8,299 nt of DNA, taken from assembly GCA_041749275.1 (NCBI GenBank), contig JBGTBQ010000113.1, forward strand, positions 1 through 8,299. Reading direction: 5' to 3'. Made by a program: the position numbers and the translations under genes. Positions 1 to 5,330 of this stretch are shown piece after piece. The notes under the pieces were generated by a model, which was given only the letters and a program-made list of their open reading frames with translations, was not told where the DNA came from and did no database searches. The DNA is from JBGTBQ01 sp041749275. Its GTDB lineage: Bacteria > Acidobacteriota > Blastocatellia > Pyrinomonadales > Pyrinomonadaceae. Each line of letters starts with the position of its first letter. The first letter of the stretch is position 1.

Positions 1-1
1 G

Positions 2-796
2 GCGGCGCACCGCGAACACATCGAGAGCGCGGCCCTCGCGGCGCTGCTCGCGGAGCGCGAACGCGAGGCCAAGACGGCGGAGGAGGCGTCCTCGCGCGCG
101 AAAGAGGAATCGGAAAAGGCGCACGCCGAACATAACGAAGCCGCCGCCGTATATGACCGCGAGCGCCACCTGAACGAGCGCGGCGCGCTGGCCCTCGCGC
201 GTGAGCGCGCCGCCGACACCTCGGCCCGGCTTGAAGCCGCGCGCGAGAACGAGACGCGGCTTGCGATGGAGGTCACGCGGCTCGAAGAGGTGCGCGAATC
301 CCTGCGCGAAGAGTTCCGCGCCAAAGAGCGACTGGAAGAAGTCTACGAGGCGACCGACTTCATCCGCGACACGCTCAAGAAGGCCGGGCCGCTCGTGACC
401 GAGAGCTACCTTTACAACATCTCCATCGAAGCGAACCAACTCTTCCGCGACATCACGGGCGAGGGCGGGCGGGCGCTCAAGTGGACGAAGGATTACGACA
501 TCGTGCTCGAAGAGGGCGGCTATGACCGTTCCTTCGTCAATCTATCGGGCGGCGAGCAGATGGTGGCGGCGCTGGCGGTGCGCCTCGCGCTCCTCAAACA
601 ACTCTCCGACATCCGGCTCGCCTTCTTCGACGAGCCGACCGTCAACATGGACGCCGAGCGCCGTGCGCGCCTCGCGCAGCAGATCGGAGAGGTGCGCTCC
701 TTCGATCAACTCTTCGTCATCTCCCACGACGACACCTTCGAGGAATCGGTTGACCACGTGCTCGCCGTCGCGCGCACGGCGGAGGAAGTCGCGTGA
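2..796 (+). CDS. Rad50/SbcC-type SMC-family ATPase, C-terminal part (5' end outside window)
   Basis: The frame is open from base 2 to the TGA at 794-796, giving 264 residues of a protein that starts before the window. Residues 1 to about 115 are Ala/Glu/Arg-rich with heptad character, as expected for the returning arm of a long coiled coil. A C-terminal ATPase lobe follows. It has the ABC signature LSGGEQ (residues 181-186, bases 542-559), Walker B LAFFDEP with Asp210 and catalytic Glu211, a D-loop-like VNMD, and a switch His in FVISHDD (His242). The order and spacing fit SbcC/Rad50 ATPases, which with an SbcD/Mre11 nuclease open and trim broken or hairpin DNA ends. The Walker A lobe and any zinc hook would lie upstream and cannot be seen. 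A probable nuclease partner is in this window at 5324-6697 on the opposite strand. RecF/RecN-like or other SMC-family ATPases are less likely because of the NLSGGEQM...DEPTVNMD pattern. Confidence 0.9.
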   Translation, partial: AAHREHIESAALAALLAEREREAKTAEEASSRAKEESEKAHAEHNEAAAVYDRERHLNERGALALARERAADTSARLEAARENETRLAMEVTRLEEVRESLREEFRAKERLEEVYEATDFIRDTLKKAGPLVTESYLYNISIEANQLFRDITGEGGRALKWTKDYDIVLEEGGYDRSFVNLSGGEQMVAALAVRLALLKQLSDIRLAFFDEPTVNMDAERRARLAQQIGEVRSFDQLFVISHDDTFEESVDHVLAVARTAEEVA

Positions 797-800
797 GAAG

Positions 801-927
801 GGATGAGGGATGAAGAGAAGGATGAAGGATGAAGGATGAGGGATGAGGGATGAAGAGAAGGATGAGGGATGAGGGATGAGGGATGAGGGATGAAGAGAAG
901 GATGAGGGATGAGGGATGAGGGATGAG
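801..927. repeat. Tandem GGATGAR heptamer array, left arm of a large inverted repeat
   Basis: Sixteen units of GGATGAG or GGATGAA run from 801 to 927. They are interrupted three times by the pentamer GAGAA at 815, 855 and 895. The interruptions are exactly 40 bp apart, so the array also has a higher-order unit of five heptamers plus GAGAA. It begins four bases after the ATPase stop codon. The reverse complement of the heptamer recurs at 960-1008, so the two arrays can pair as a long stem around a 32-base loop (928-959). The + transcript of the ATPase gene would run into this structure, which may help terminate or stabilise it; no oligo-T tract follows, so classical intrinsic termination is not evident. 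Confidence 0.95.
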
Positions 928-1462
928 TAAGAAGAAAAAAGCTGAGGAGAGTGGTTTAATTCATCCCTCATCCCTCATCCCTCATCCCTCATCTCTCATC
1001 CCTCATCCCTTAAAGGAGGTTTTGATCTACTGCGATGGTTCGAGCCTCGGCAATGGACTGGGCGTGACGCGCGCGGCGGCGGTGGCGCTGCTGGGATGGC
1101 GCGGACGTTGGCGCGCGTTTGGCGAGTATCTCGGCTCGGCGACGAACCAGCAGGCGGAAATTGCCGCCGCCGCTCTCGGTCTCGAACAACTGACTGAGCC
1201 ATGCCGCGTCCGCGTCAAGAGTGATTCGCGCTACGTCGTCGAAACGATGTCGGGGCGCTTCCGCCGCAAGTCGAACCACGAATGGTGGGCGCGGATTGAC
1301 CGGGCCGCTGCCCCGCACGACATCAGTTGGGAATGGATCAAGGGCCACGCCGGCCACGTCGCGCAGGAAGCAGTTGATCTCGCCGCGCGCAATATCGCCG
1401 CCGCCGGACGCGCGGACGTGGCGATGCTGCGCGAAGCAGCGGCAACGGTCACGAAAGAATAA
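923..1462 (+). CDS. rnhA: Type 1 ribonuclease H (RNase HI)
   Basis: RNase HI cuts the RNA strand of RNA:DNA hybrids such as R-loops and lagging-strand primers. All four catalytic carboxylates are visible, numbered from the ATG at 923: Asp38 in IYCDGSS, Glu79 in NQQAEIAA, Asp101 in VKSDSRYV and Asp152 in AQEAVDLAA. The flexible-loop His142 in IKGHAGH sits ten residues before Asp152, the same spacing as His124/Asp134 in E. coli RNase HI. The basic protrusion is short (RFRRKSNHEWW). The catalytic domain begins near residue 31, so residues 1-30 are an extension; residues 12-30 come from the inverted heptamer array and 1-11 from the hairpin loop. I chose ATG 923 because it is the only ATG in this frame before the domain and has a GAGG-type ribosome site at 911-915, itself repeat sequence. 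Alternatively, translation starts at a non-ATG codon near 1010-1024, beside a strong AAAGGAGGT. Domain call is firm; the start is not. Confidence 0.88.
   Translation: MSKKKKAEESGLIHPSSLIPHPSSLIPHPLKEVLIYCDGSSLGNGLGVTRAAAVALLGWRGRWRAFGEYLGSATNQQAEIAAAALGLEQLTEPCRVRVKSDSRYVVETMSGRFRRKSNHEWWARIDRAAAPHDISWEWIKGHAGHVAQEAVDLAARNIAAAGRADVAMLREAAATVTKE
960..1008. repeat. Inverted heptamer array (CTCATCC), right arm
   Basis: Seven consecutive 7-bp units lie here: TTCATCC, three CTCATCC, one CTCATCT and two more CTCATCC. They are the reverse complement of the GGATGAG units at 801-927. This arm is shorter than the left one (7 units against 16) and has no GAGAA interruption, so only part of the left arm can pair at one time, in several registers. 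It lies within the reading frame of the RNase H gene, where the 7-bp period (21 bases, 7 codons) encodes a Ser/Pro/Leu/Ile/His-rich periodic peptide. Confidence 0.95.
1012..1020 (+). promoter_or_regulatory. Strong Shine-Dalgarno-like AAAGGAGGT inside the RNase H frame
   Basis: AAAGGAGGT is a near-perfect anti-16S complement placed right where the RNase H catalytic domain begins. No ATG or GTG follows at usable distance. In frame there is TTG at 1022-1024, only two bases after GGAGG, and then ATC at 1025. It may be the ribosome site of the ancestral, shorter RNase H whose ATG was lost (TTA at 1010-1012 occupies the place where homologs could have Met), or it may be coincidental coding sequence for Lys-Glu-Val. 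Confidence 0.35.
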
Positions 1463-1588
1463 AGATTTGAGGAGTTCGGAGTTGGTTTTGTGCCAACAAG
1501 TATGTCAAGCGACCCGCTAATTTTGCGCGATTAGGCGCTGAACGCACTCCGAAGTTACAATCTCTCCCAATAACTCTGCCCGTTTACT
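1463..1588. other. RNase H to propeller-gene spacer
   Basis: This 126-bp spacer has no long repeat. It contains two in-register 7-bp units, GGAGTTC and GGAGTTG (1471-1484), and TTCGGAGT at 1475-1482 is mirrored by ACTCCGAA at 1546-1553. A small hairpin, GTTGG (1481-1485) with CCAAC (1493-1497), lies within. TACAAT at 1556-1561 matches five of six bases of a -10 hexamer 27 bases before the next ATG, but I see no -35 match at the right distance. It may be a degenerate remnant of the repeat type seen in the other spacers. Confidence 0.4.
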
Positions 1589-3604
1589 ATGATTGCCGTT
1601 ACTCCAATCCGCACACGCCGGCGCCCACGTCTCTACGCATTCGTGCTCGCCCTCGTGTGCGCGTCGTTCGCGGCGGGACAGCAACCGCAGACGCGCGGCT
1701 GGCTGTGGCAGAACCCTCTGCCGCAGGGGAATGCGATCTATGCGGTGCGCTTCGCGGCGGACAAGCTGACGGGGTGGGCGGTCGGGGCCGACGGCGTCAT
1801 CCTCCGCACGGAGGATGGCGGCTACCGCTGGCGTGAGCAGCGCTCGGCGTCGCCGGTCGCGCTCTACGGGCTGTTCGTGAAGGATAAAAAGACCGCCGTC
1901 GCCGTCGGCGCGCGCGGGGCCGCGCTCTTGACGACCAACGGCGGGCGGAGTTGGACGGCGCGCGCGACGGGCGTCAAGGATCACCTCTTCGGCGTGGACT
2001 TCGCCGGCAGCGAGGAGTTGCATGGATGGGCGGTCGGCAGCTACGGGCAGATCGTCAGAACCGTGGACGGCGGCAAGACTTGGAAGGCGCAAGCGTCCGG
2101 CACGCGCAAACATCTCTACGCGGTCGCCTTCGCTGACGCGAAGACCGGCGTCGTCGCGGGCGCGGACGGCGCACTGTTCTCGACGGACGACGGCGGCGCG
2201 ACATGGGCCGACCGCTCGCCCCACACGAACTTGCCGTTTACGAGCGTCGCCTTCGCGGGCGCTTCGCAAACGGCCATCGCGGTCGGCTTTGGCGGGACGC
2301 TGCTCCGCACCGAGGATGGAGGTAAAACGTGGGCGCGGCTCGATGCGTTCACCCGCGCCGACTTGCTCTCCGTCTTTTTTATGGACGAGACGCACGGCTG
2401 GGCGACGGGCGACGAGGGGCAGGTGCTCTCGACCGCGAACGGCGGCGCGCTTTGGTTCCCCGTCAGCGTCAAGACGCGGCCCCGGCTCGCCGCCATACAC
2501 TTCGTTGACGAATACACGGGCTGGGCCGCGGGACGCGACGGATTGATTCTCCGCACGGACGACGGCGGCATCGAGTGGCGGCGTCTGACCGAAGGCGGGC
2601 GCGATGACCTCGCCGACATCTACTTTCTCGACGGCGAACGCGGCTGGGCCGTCGGCTCGCGTGGACGCATCCTCTACACCTCTTCGGGCGGCAAGCGCTG
2701 GACATTGCGCTTCTCGAAGACGACGGCGCGGCTCAACGGCGTCTTCTTCATAGACGAGGCGCGCGGGTGGGTGGTCGGCGAGAAAGGCGCGATTTTGCGC
2801 TCGACCGACGGCGGGCTGACGTGGGCGAGCGCCGTGACGGAGGCGAGCGAGGATTTATTCGGCGTCCACTTCGCCGACGAGAAGAACGGCCTCGCCGTCG
2901 GCGCGCGCGGGCGCATCCTGAAGACGGACGACGGCGGCGAGACGTGGCACCTCGAATCGTCGGGGACGCAGAACTGGTTCGAGTCGGTCGCCTACGCCGA
3001 CGCGAAAACCGCCGTCGCCGTCGGCACGAACGGCACGATCCTCCGCACCGATGACGGAGGCCAAACGTGGCGCTTCATCGAAGCGAACACGAAAGAGTGG
3101 CTCTACGGCGTCGCCTTTGCGGACGCTTCGCGCGGCTACGTCGTCGGCGAGAAGGGGCTGGTGCTCCGCACGGACGACGGCGGCCAGACGTGGAAGGATC
3201 AGGAGGCGGATGTCGCCGTCAACCTCTACTCAATCGCCGTGGCGAACCGCAACGAAGCCATGGCCGTCGGCGATCAGGGGCGCGTGCTCCAGACGAAGGA
3301 CGGCGGCGAGACGTGGGAGCCGCTCGTCACGCTCACCAGCGCCTCGCTCTTCGGCGCCTCTTATCTCGGTGGCTCCGACGCGTGGGTCGCGGGCCGCGGC
3401 GGCGCCATTTTGAAACGCACCGACGCGCTCGCCACCGTCAAAATCCCCCGCCCCAAAATCCCCCCCGTCCTGCGCGGCGGCCCGCCCAAACTCACACCGC
3501 AAGACCAGACCGACGCGCTCGCCCCGTTCCTCGAAGACGACATCCCACGCGCCACTCCGCCAAAGTTGAAAGAGCCGGTGAAGCCGGATAAAAGTCAAAA
3601 GTAA
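1589..3604 (+). CDS. Exported Ycf48-like beta-propeller protein with 14 repeats
   Basis: This 671-residue protein starts with a signal-peptide pattern: an Arg-rich n-region (RTRRRPR), a hydrophobic core at about 15-28 and small residues near 28-30. Mature export is therefore likely. From about residue 45 to 617 it is a run of repeats of the form GWAVG-x-x-G-x-ILRTDDGG-x-TW. The closing Trp falls at 81, 122, 165, 206, 248, 289, 330, 371, 412, 453, 494, 535 and 576; nine of the twelve intervals are exactly 41 residues. A fourteenth, degenerate copy (DAWVAGRGGAILKRTD) follows, then a Pro/Lys-rich tail. Such repeats are blades in the photosystem II assembly factor Ycf48 (seven blades) and in many non-photosynthetic secreted proteins of unknown role. 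Fourteen suggests two seven-bladed propellers. Its substrate or partner is unknown. No clear ribosome site precedes ATG 1589. The last residues and stop are encoded by the spacer repeat at 3591-3725. Confidence 0.9.
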   Translation: MIAVTPIRTRRRPRLYAFVLALVCASFAAGQQPQTRGWLWQNPLPQGNAIYAVRFAADKLTGWAVGADGVILRTEDGGYRWREQRSASPVALYGLFVKDKKTAVAVGARGAALLTTNGGRSWTARATGVKDHLFGVDFAGSEELHGWAVGSYGQIVRTVDGGKTWKAQASGTRKHLYAVAFADAKTGVVAGADGALFSTDDGGATWADRSPHTNLPFTSVAFAGASQTAIAVGFGGTLLRTEDGGKTWARLDAFTRADLLSVFFMDETHGWATGDEGQVLSTANGGALWFPVSVKTRPRLAAIHFVDEYTGWAAGRDGLILRTDDGGIEWRRLTEGGRDDLADIYFLDGERGWAVGSRGRILYTSSGGKRWTLRFSKTTARLNGVFFIDEARGWVVGEKGAILRSTDGGLTWASAVTEASEDLFGVHFADEKNGLAVGARGRILKTDDGGETWHLESSGTQNWFESVAYADAKTAVAVGTNGTILRTDDGGQTWRFIEANTKEWLYGVAFADASRGYVVGEKGLVLRTDDGGQTWKDQEADVAVNLYSIAVANRNEAMAVGDQGRVLQTKDGGETWEPLVTLTSASLFGASYLGGSDAWVAGRGGAILKRTDALATVKIPRPKIPPVLRGGPPKLTPQDQTDALAPFLEDDIPRATPPKLKEPVKPDKSQK

Positions 3605-3725
3605 AAAGGCAAAAGGCAAAAGTGGAAGACGGATAGCATCGTGCCTTTCGTCCGCGTCGAGGACAAGAGACAGCCTGCCTCTTGTCCTCTCTACTTTTAC
3701 CTTTTGCCTTTTTACTTTTGACTTT
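3591..3725. repeat. Nested inverted repeat built of AAAAGNN heptamers, between convergent genes
   Basis: The left arm 3591-3623 and right arm 3693-3725 are 33 bp each and complementary with a single mismatch. The left arm is in strict 7-bp register: five units of the form AAAAGNN from 3590 to 3624. Nested inside is a second hairpin, GAGGACAAGAG (3659-3669) and CTCTTGTCCTC (3679-3689), perfect over 11 bp with a 9-base loop and followed by the T-rich right arm. On the + strand this inner hairpin plus T-rich tract resembles an intrinsic terminator. The mirror symmetry would let the outer stem serve both converging genes. Both neighbouring stop codons lie within the arms. Confidence 0.93.
3659..3710 (+). 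terminator. Candidate terminator: 11-bp hairpin followed by T-rich tract
   Basis: A perfect 11-bp stem (3659-3669 with 3679-3689) around ACAGCCTGC is followed by sequence with TTTT runs (ACTTTTACCTTTTGCC). It lies 55 bases after the propeller gene stop and before the convergent MoaDE gene's 3' end. The T-tract is broken by C and A, so efficiency cannot be judged. Confidence 0.45.
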
Positions 3726-4467
3726 CCCCCTCGACCCACACTTCGCCGTCCTCGAAAAACTCTTTCTTCCAGATGGGGACCGTGCGCTTGAGTTCTTTGA
3801 TGGCCCACTCGCAGGCTTCAAAGGCGGCGCGGCGGTGGGGCGCGCTGACGGCGATGACGACGGAGGTTTCGCCGATCTCGACGCGGCCCGTGCGGTGGAC
3901 GATGCCGAGGTGGGCGATGTCGAAGAGGCGATGCGCCTCCGCGCCGAGGCGCTTCATTTCCGCGAGAGCCATCGGCGCGTAGGCTTCGTATTCGAGGTGG
4001 AGCGTGCGCCGCCCGCGCGTCCATTCGCGCGCGTAGCCGTCGAGCGTGACGGTCGCGCCGCAACGGTGTGGGACGATGCGGCGCGCGACCGCACCTACGT
4101 CAATCGGCTCGGTGGTGAGTTCAAAAAAATCGTGTGCGTCGTCCGCTTCCTGCTTTGCCGCGTCATCCGCGCCGCCGCTGACGGGCGGGAAGATCGCCAA
4201 CTCGTCGCCGTCCTTTATCTCCGAGGCCAACTCGCCCGCATACTCCTGATTGACCGCGACGAGGAGCGAGCGACCGAAGCGGCGCAGTTCCGGATAATCA
4301 GAGAGGAGCTGCTCGAAAACCTCACGCGCCGTGACGGGCGCGTCGAGGTCGAGCGCCAACTCGTCCGCCGCTACCGCTTCACGCGCCGCGCCGAAGAAGA
4401 GGACGCGGACGCAGACGCGCGCGTCGCTTTTCTCCCTGCTCTCAAGTCGTTCGTTCACTTCCGGCAT
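3712..4467 (-). CDS. MoaD-MoaE fusion (both molybdopterin synthase subunits)
   Basis: Molybdopterin synthase converts cyclic pyranopterin monophosphate to molybdopterin using sulfur on the MoaD C-terminal glycine. Here both subunits are in one 251-residue chain. The MoaD ubiquitin-like part (about 19-99) runs from VRVLFFGAAREAV to IFPPVSGG, with Gly98-Gly99 encoded at 4171-4176. After a short Ala/Asp-rich linker comes MoaE (about 112-247): VPHRCGATVTLDGYARE, HLEYEAYAPMALAEM, HLGIVHRTGRVEIGE, SAPHRRAAFEACEW and the active-site segment LKRTVPIWKKE (Lys227, Lys234, Lys235). Since MoaD needs a free C-terminal Gly for thiocarboxylation, the fusion presumably needs cleavage after Gly99, as reported for mycobacterial MoaX. 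I start at ATG 4467 (MPEVNERL). A longer frame from 4515 adds 16 residues (beginning MLFIHRSAF) that are mostly translated spacer repeat. The final Ser-Gln-Lys and stop come from the repeat at 3693-3725. Confidence 0.92.
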   Translation of the reverse strand: MPEVNERLESREKSDARVCVRVLFFGAAREAVAADELALDLDAPVTAREVFEQLLSDYPELRRFGRSLLVAVNQEYAGELASEIKDGDELAIFPPVSGGADDAAKQEADDAHDFFELTTEPIDVGAVARRIVPHRCGATVTLDGYAREWTRGRRTLHLEYEAYAPMALAEMKRLGAEAHRLFDIAHLGIVHRTGRVEIGETSVVIAVSAPHRRAAFEACEWAIKELKRTVPIWKKEFFEDGEVWVEGESQK

Positions 4468-4478
4468 GATACAGAAAC

Positions 4479-4553
4479 GATGAACGCGGAACGCGGAGCG
4501 ATGAATGAAAAGCATTTGTCCTTCTCTTCATCGTTCCGCGTTCCGCGTTCATC
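4479..4553. repeat. Inverted repeat of GCGGAAC-like heptamers between lon-domain gene and moaDE
   Basis: Arm 4479-4505 and arm 4527-4553 are 27 bp each and complementary with one mismatch (G at 4498), around a 21-base loop that itself can extend the stem (GAAAAG with CTTCTC). The left arm reads as consecutive 7-bp units ATGAACG, CGGAACG, CGGAGCG, ATGAATG. The repeat sits between the stop of the Lon-domain gene (4555-4557) and the moaDE start, so a transcript covering both minus-strand genes would carry a strong hairpin. It has no T-tract, so attenuation, RNA stabilisation or DNA-level roles are all open. Confidence 0.93.
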
Positions 4554-4554
4554 A

Positions 4555-5259
4555 TTACTCTTCGAGGTCTATTTTCCCGCCCGCGTGGCCGTTGCCGCGC
4601 GCGACCGTGTGGACGCGGGCGCGGCGTTCGTAGGACTCGACGGCCTGCGACAGCAGCGTGTGGAGGCGTTCGAGCCGTTCGGCGCCGGAGCGCAGTTCCA
4701 ACAGTTCCTGCTTGACCGCGACATCCATCTCCATCGCCGCCGCGACGAGGAAAGAGAGGCGCTCCGGTTCGGCTTCGGATAAATCGGGCGGCTCCGCGTG
4801 GTCGTCGTTGAGGGTGCGGACGGCGCGCGCGATGCGCGTGAACATATCCGACACCGCGCGCGCGCGTCGGCGCAGAAGCGGTTCGTCTTCGTCTTCGTCT
4901 TCAAAAAACTCGACGCGCGCCACGAGATAAGGTGTGTCGCGCTCGACGTAAGCGGCGGCGCGGTAACGCACCACCCCGATGGTCAGAATGTTCGAGCGCC
5001 CGTCCTCGACGGGTTGCACCTCGACGATCTCCGCGGCGCAACCGATGTGCGACGGCGCGGGCCGGTCATCCAACGATTCGCCCGCGTCGAAGTAGGAGAG
5101 ACCCAAGAGGCTGTTCGCGGCTCGCACGTCGGCGAGCATCTGGCGGTAGCGCGGCTCGAAGATGTGCAGGGGCAGCGGGACGCCGGGGAACAGCACCAGC
5201 GGCAGAGGGAAGAGGGGCAGCTCGCGCACCCCACTTACTTTTTCGAGAGCGTCTGACAT
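4555..5259 (-). CDS. Stand-alone Lon substrate-binding-domain protein
   Basis: This 234-residue protein matches the N-terminal substrate-binding (LON/PUA-like) domain of Lon protease: RELPLFPLPLVLFPGVPLPLHIFEPRYRQML near residues 11-41, then GLSYFD, IGCAAEIVEVQPVEDGRSNILTIGVVRYR and a helical C-terminal half. There is no AAA+ module or Ser-Lys protease domain, so it is not a protease itself. The family is common in bacteria and its role, perhaps substrate or peptide binding, is not settled. An acidic stretch EDEDEDE is encoded by a 6-bp tandem repeat at 4882-4902. I chose ATG 5259 (MSDALEKV). A longer frame from 5313 adds 18 residues (beginning MVNLSSSLTPHS) that translate the heptamer spacer repeat. 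No good Shine-Dalgarno precedes either start. The upstream nuclease gene ends 64 bp away in the same direction, so co-transcription is possible. Confidence 0.88.
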   Translation of the reverse strand: MSDALEKVSGVRELPLFPLPLVLFPGVPLPLHIFEPRYRQMLADVRAANSLLGLSYFDAGESLDDRPAPSHIGCAAEIVEVQPVEDGRSNILTIGVVRYRAAAYVERDTPYLVARVEFFEDEDEDEPLLRRRARAVSDMFTRIARAVRTLNDDHAEPPDLSEAEPERLSFLVAAAMEMDVAVKQELLELRSGAERLERLHTLLSQAVESYERRARVHTVARGNGHAGGKIDLEE

Positions 5260-5284
5260 AAGAGAAATGGCGAGACGAGAGTGT

Positions 5285-5330
5285 GGAGTGAGGGATGACG
5301 ACAAGTTGACCACTCGTCATTCGTCACTCC
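5285..5330. repeat. Short inverted repeat of GGAGTGA-like heptamers
   Basis: GGAGTGAGGGATGACGA (5285-5301) pairs with TCGTCATTCGTCACTCC (5314-5330), 15 of 17 positions complementary, around a 12-base loop. Units GGAGTGA and GGGATGA are in 7-bp register, and the GGGATGA unit is the same heptamer as in the array at 801-927. The nuclease stop codon (5324-5326, TCA on the + strand) lies inside the right arm. It lies between two co-directional minus-strand genes. Confidence 0.85.

Noticed and set aside
717..971. Minus-strand frame encoding HPSS-rich periodic peptide
   Set aside because: Mostly translated GGATGAR heptamers; a repeat artefact, not a gene.
801..1008. Possible CRISPR array
   Set aside because: Repeat unit is 7 bp with no 30-40 bp unique spacers and no cas genes; the 40-bp period comes from a fixed GAGAA insertion.
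1650..1682. Lipoprotein signal (Cys in LALVCAS) in the propeller protein
   Set aside because: The residue before Cys is Val, not Gly/Ala/Ser as in a lipobox; an ordinary signal peptide fits better.
1517..2500. 327-codon minus-strand frame opposite the propeller gene
   Set aside because: It is the mirror of the Ycf48 repeats; its apparent periodicity is inherited from the sense strand.
3682..4782. 366-codon open frame on the + strand across moaDE and the Lon-domain gene
   Set aside because: It runs antisense across two real genes and through two inverted repeats, with no family motif.
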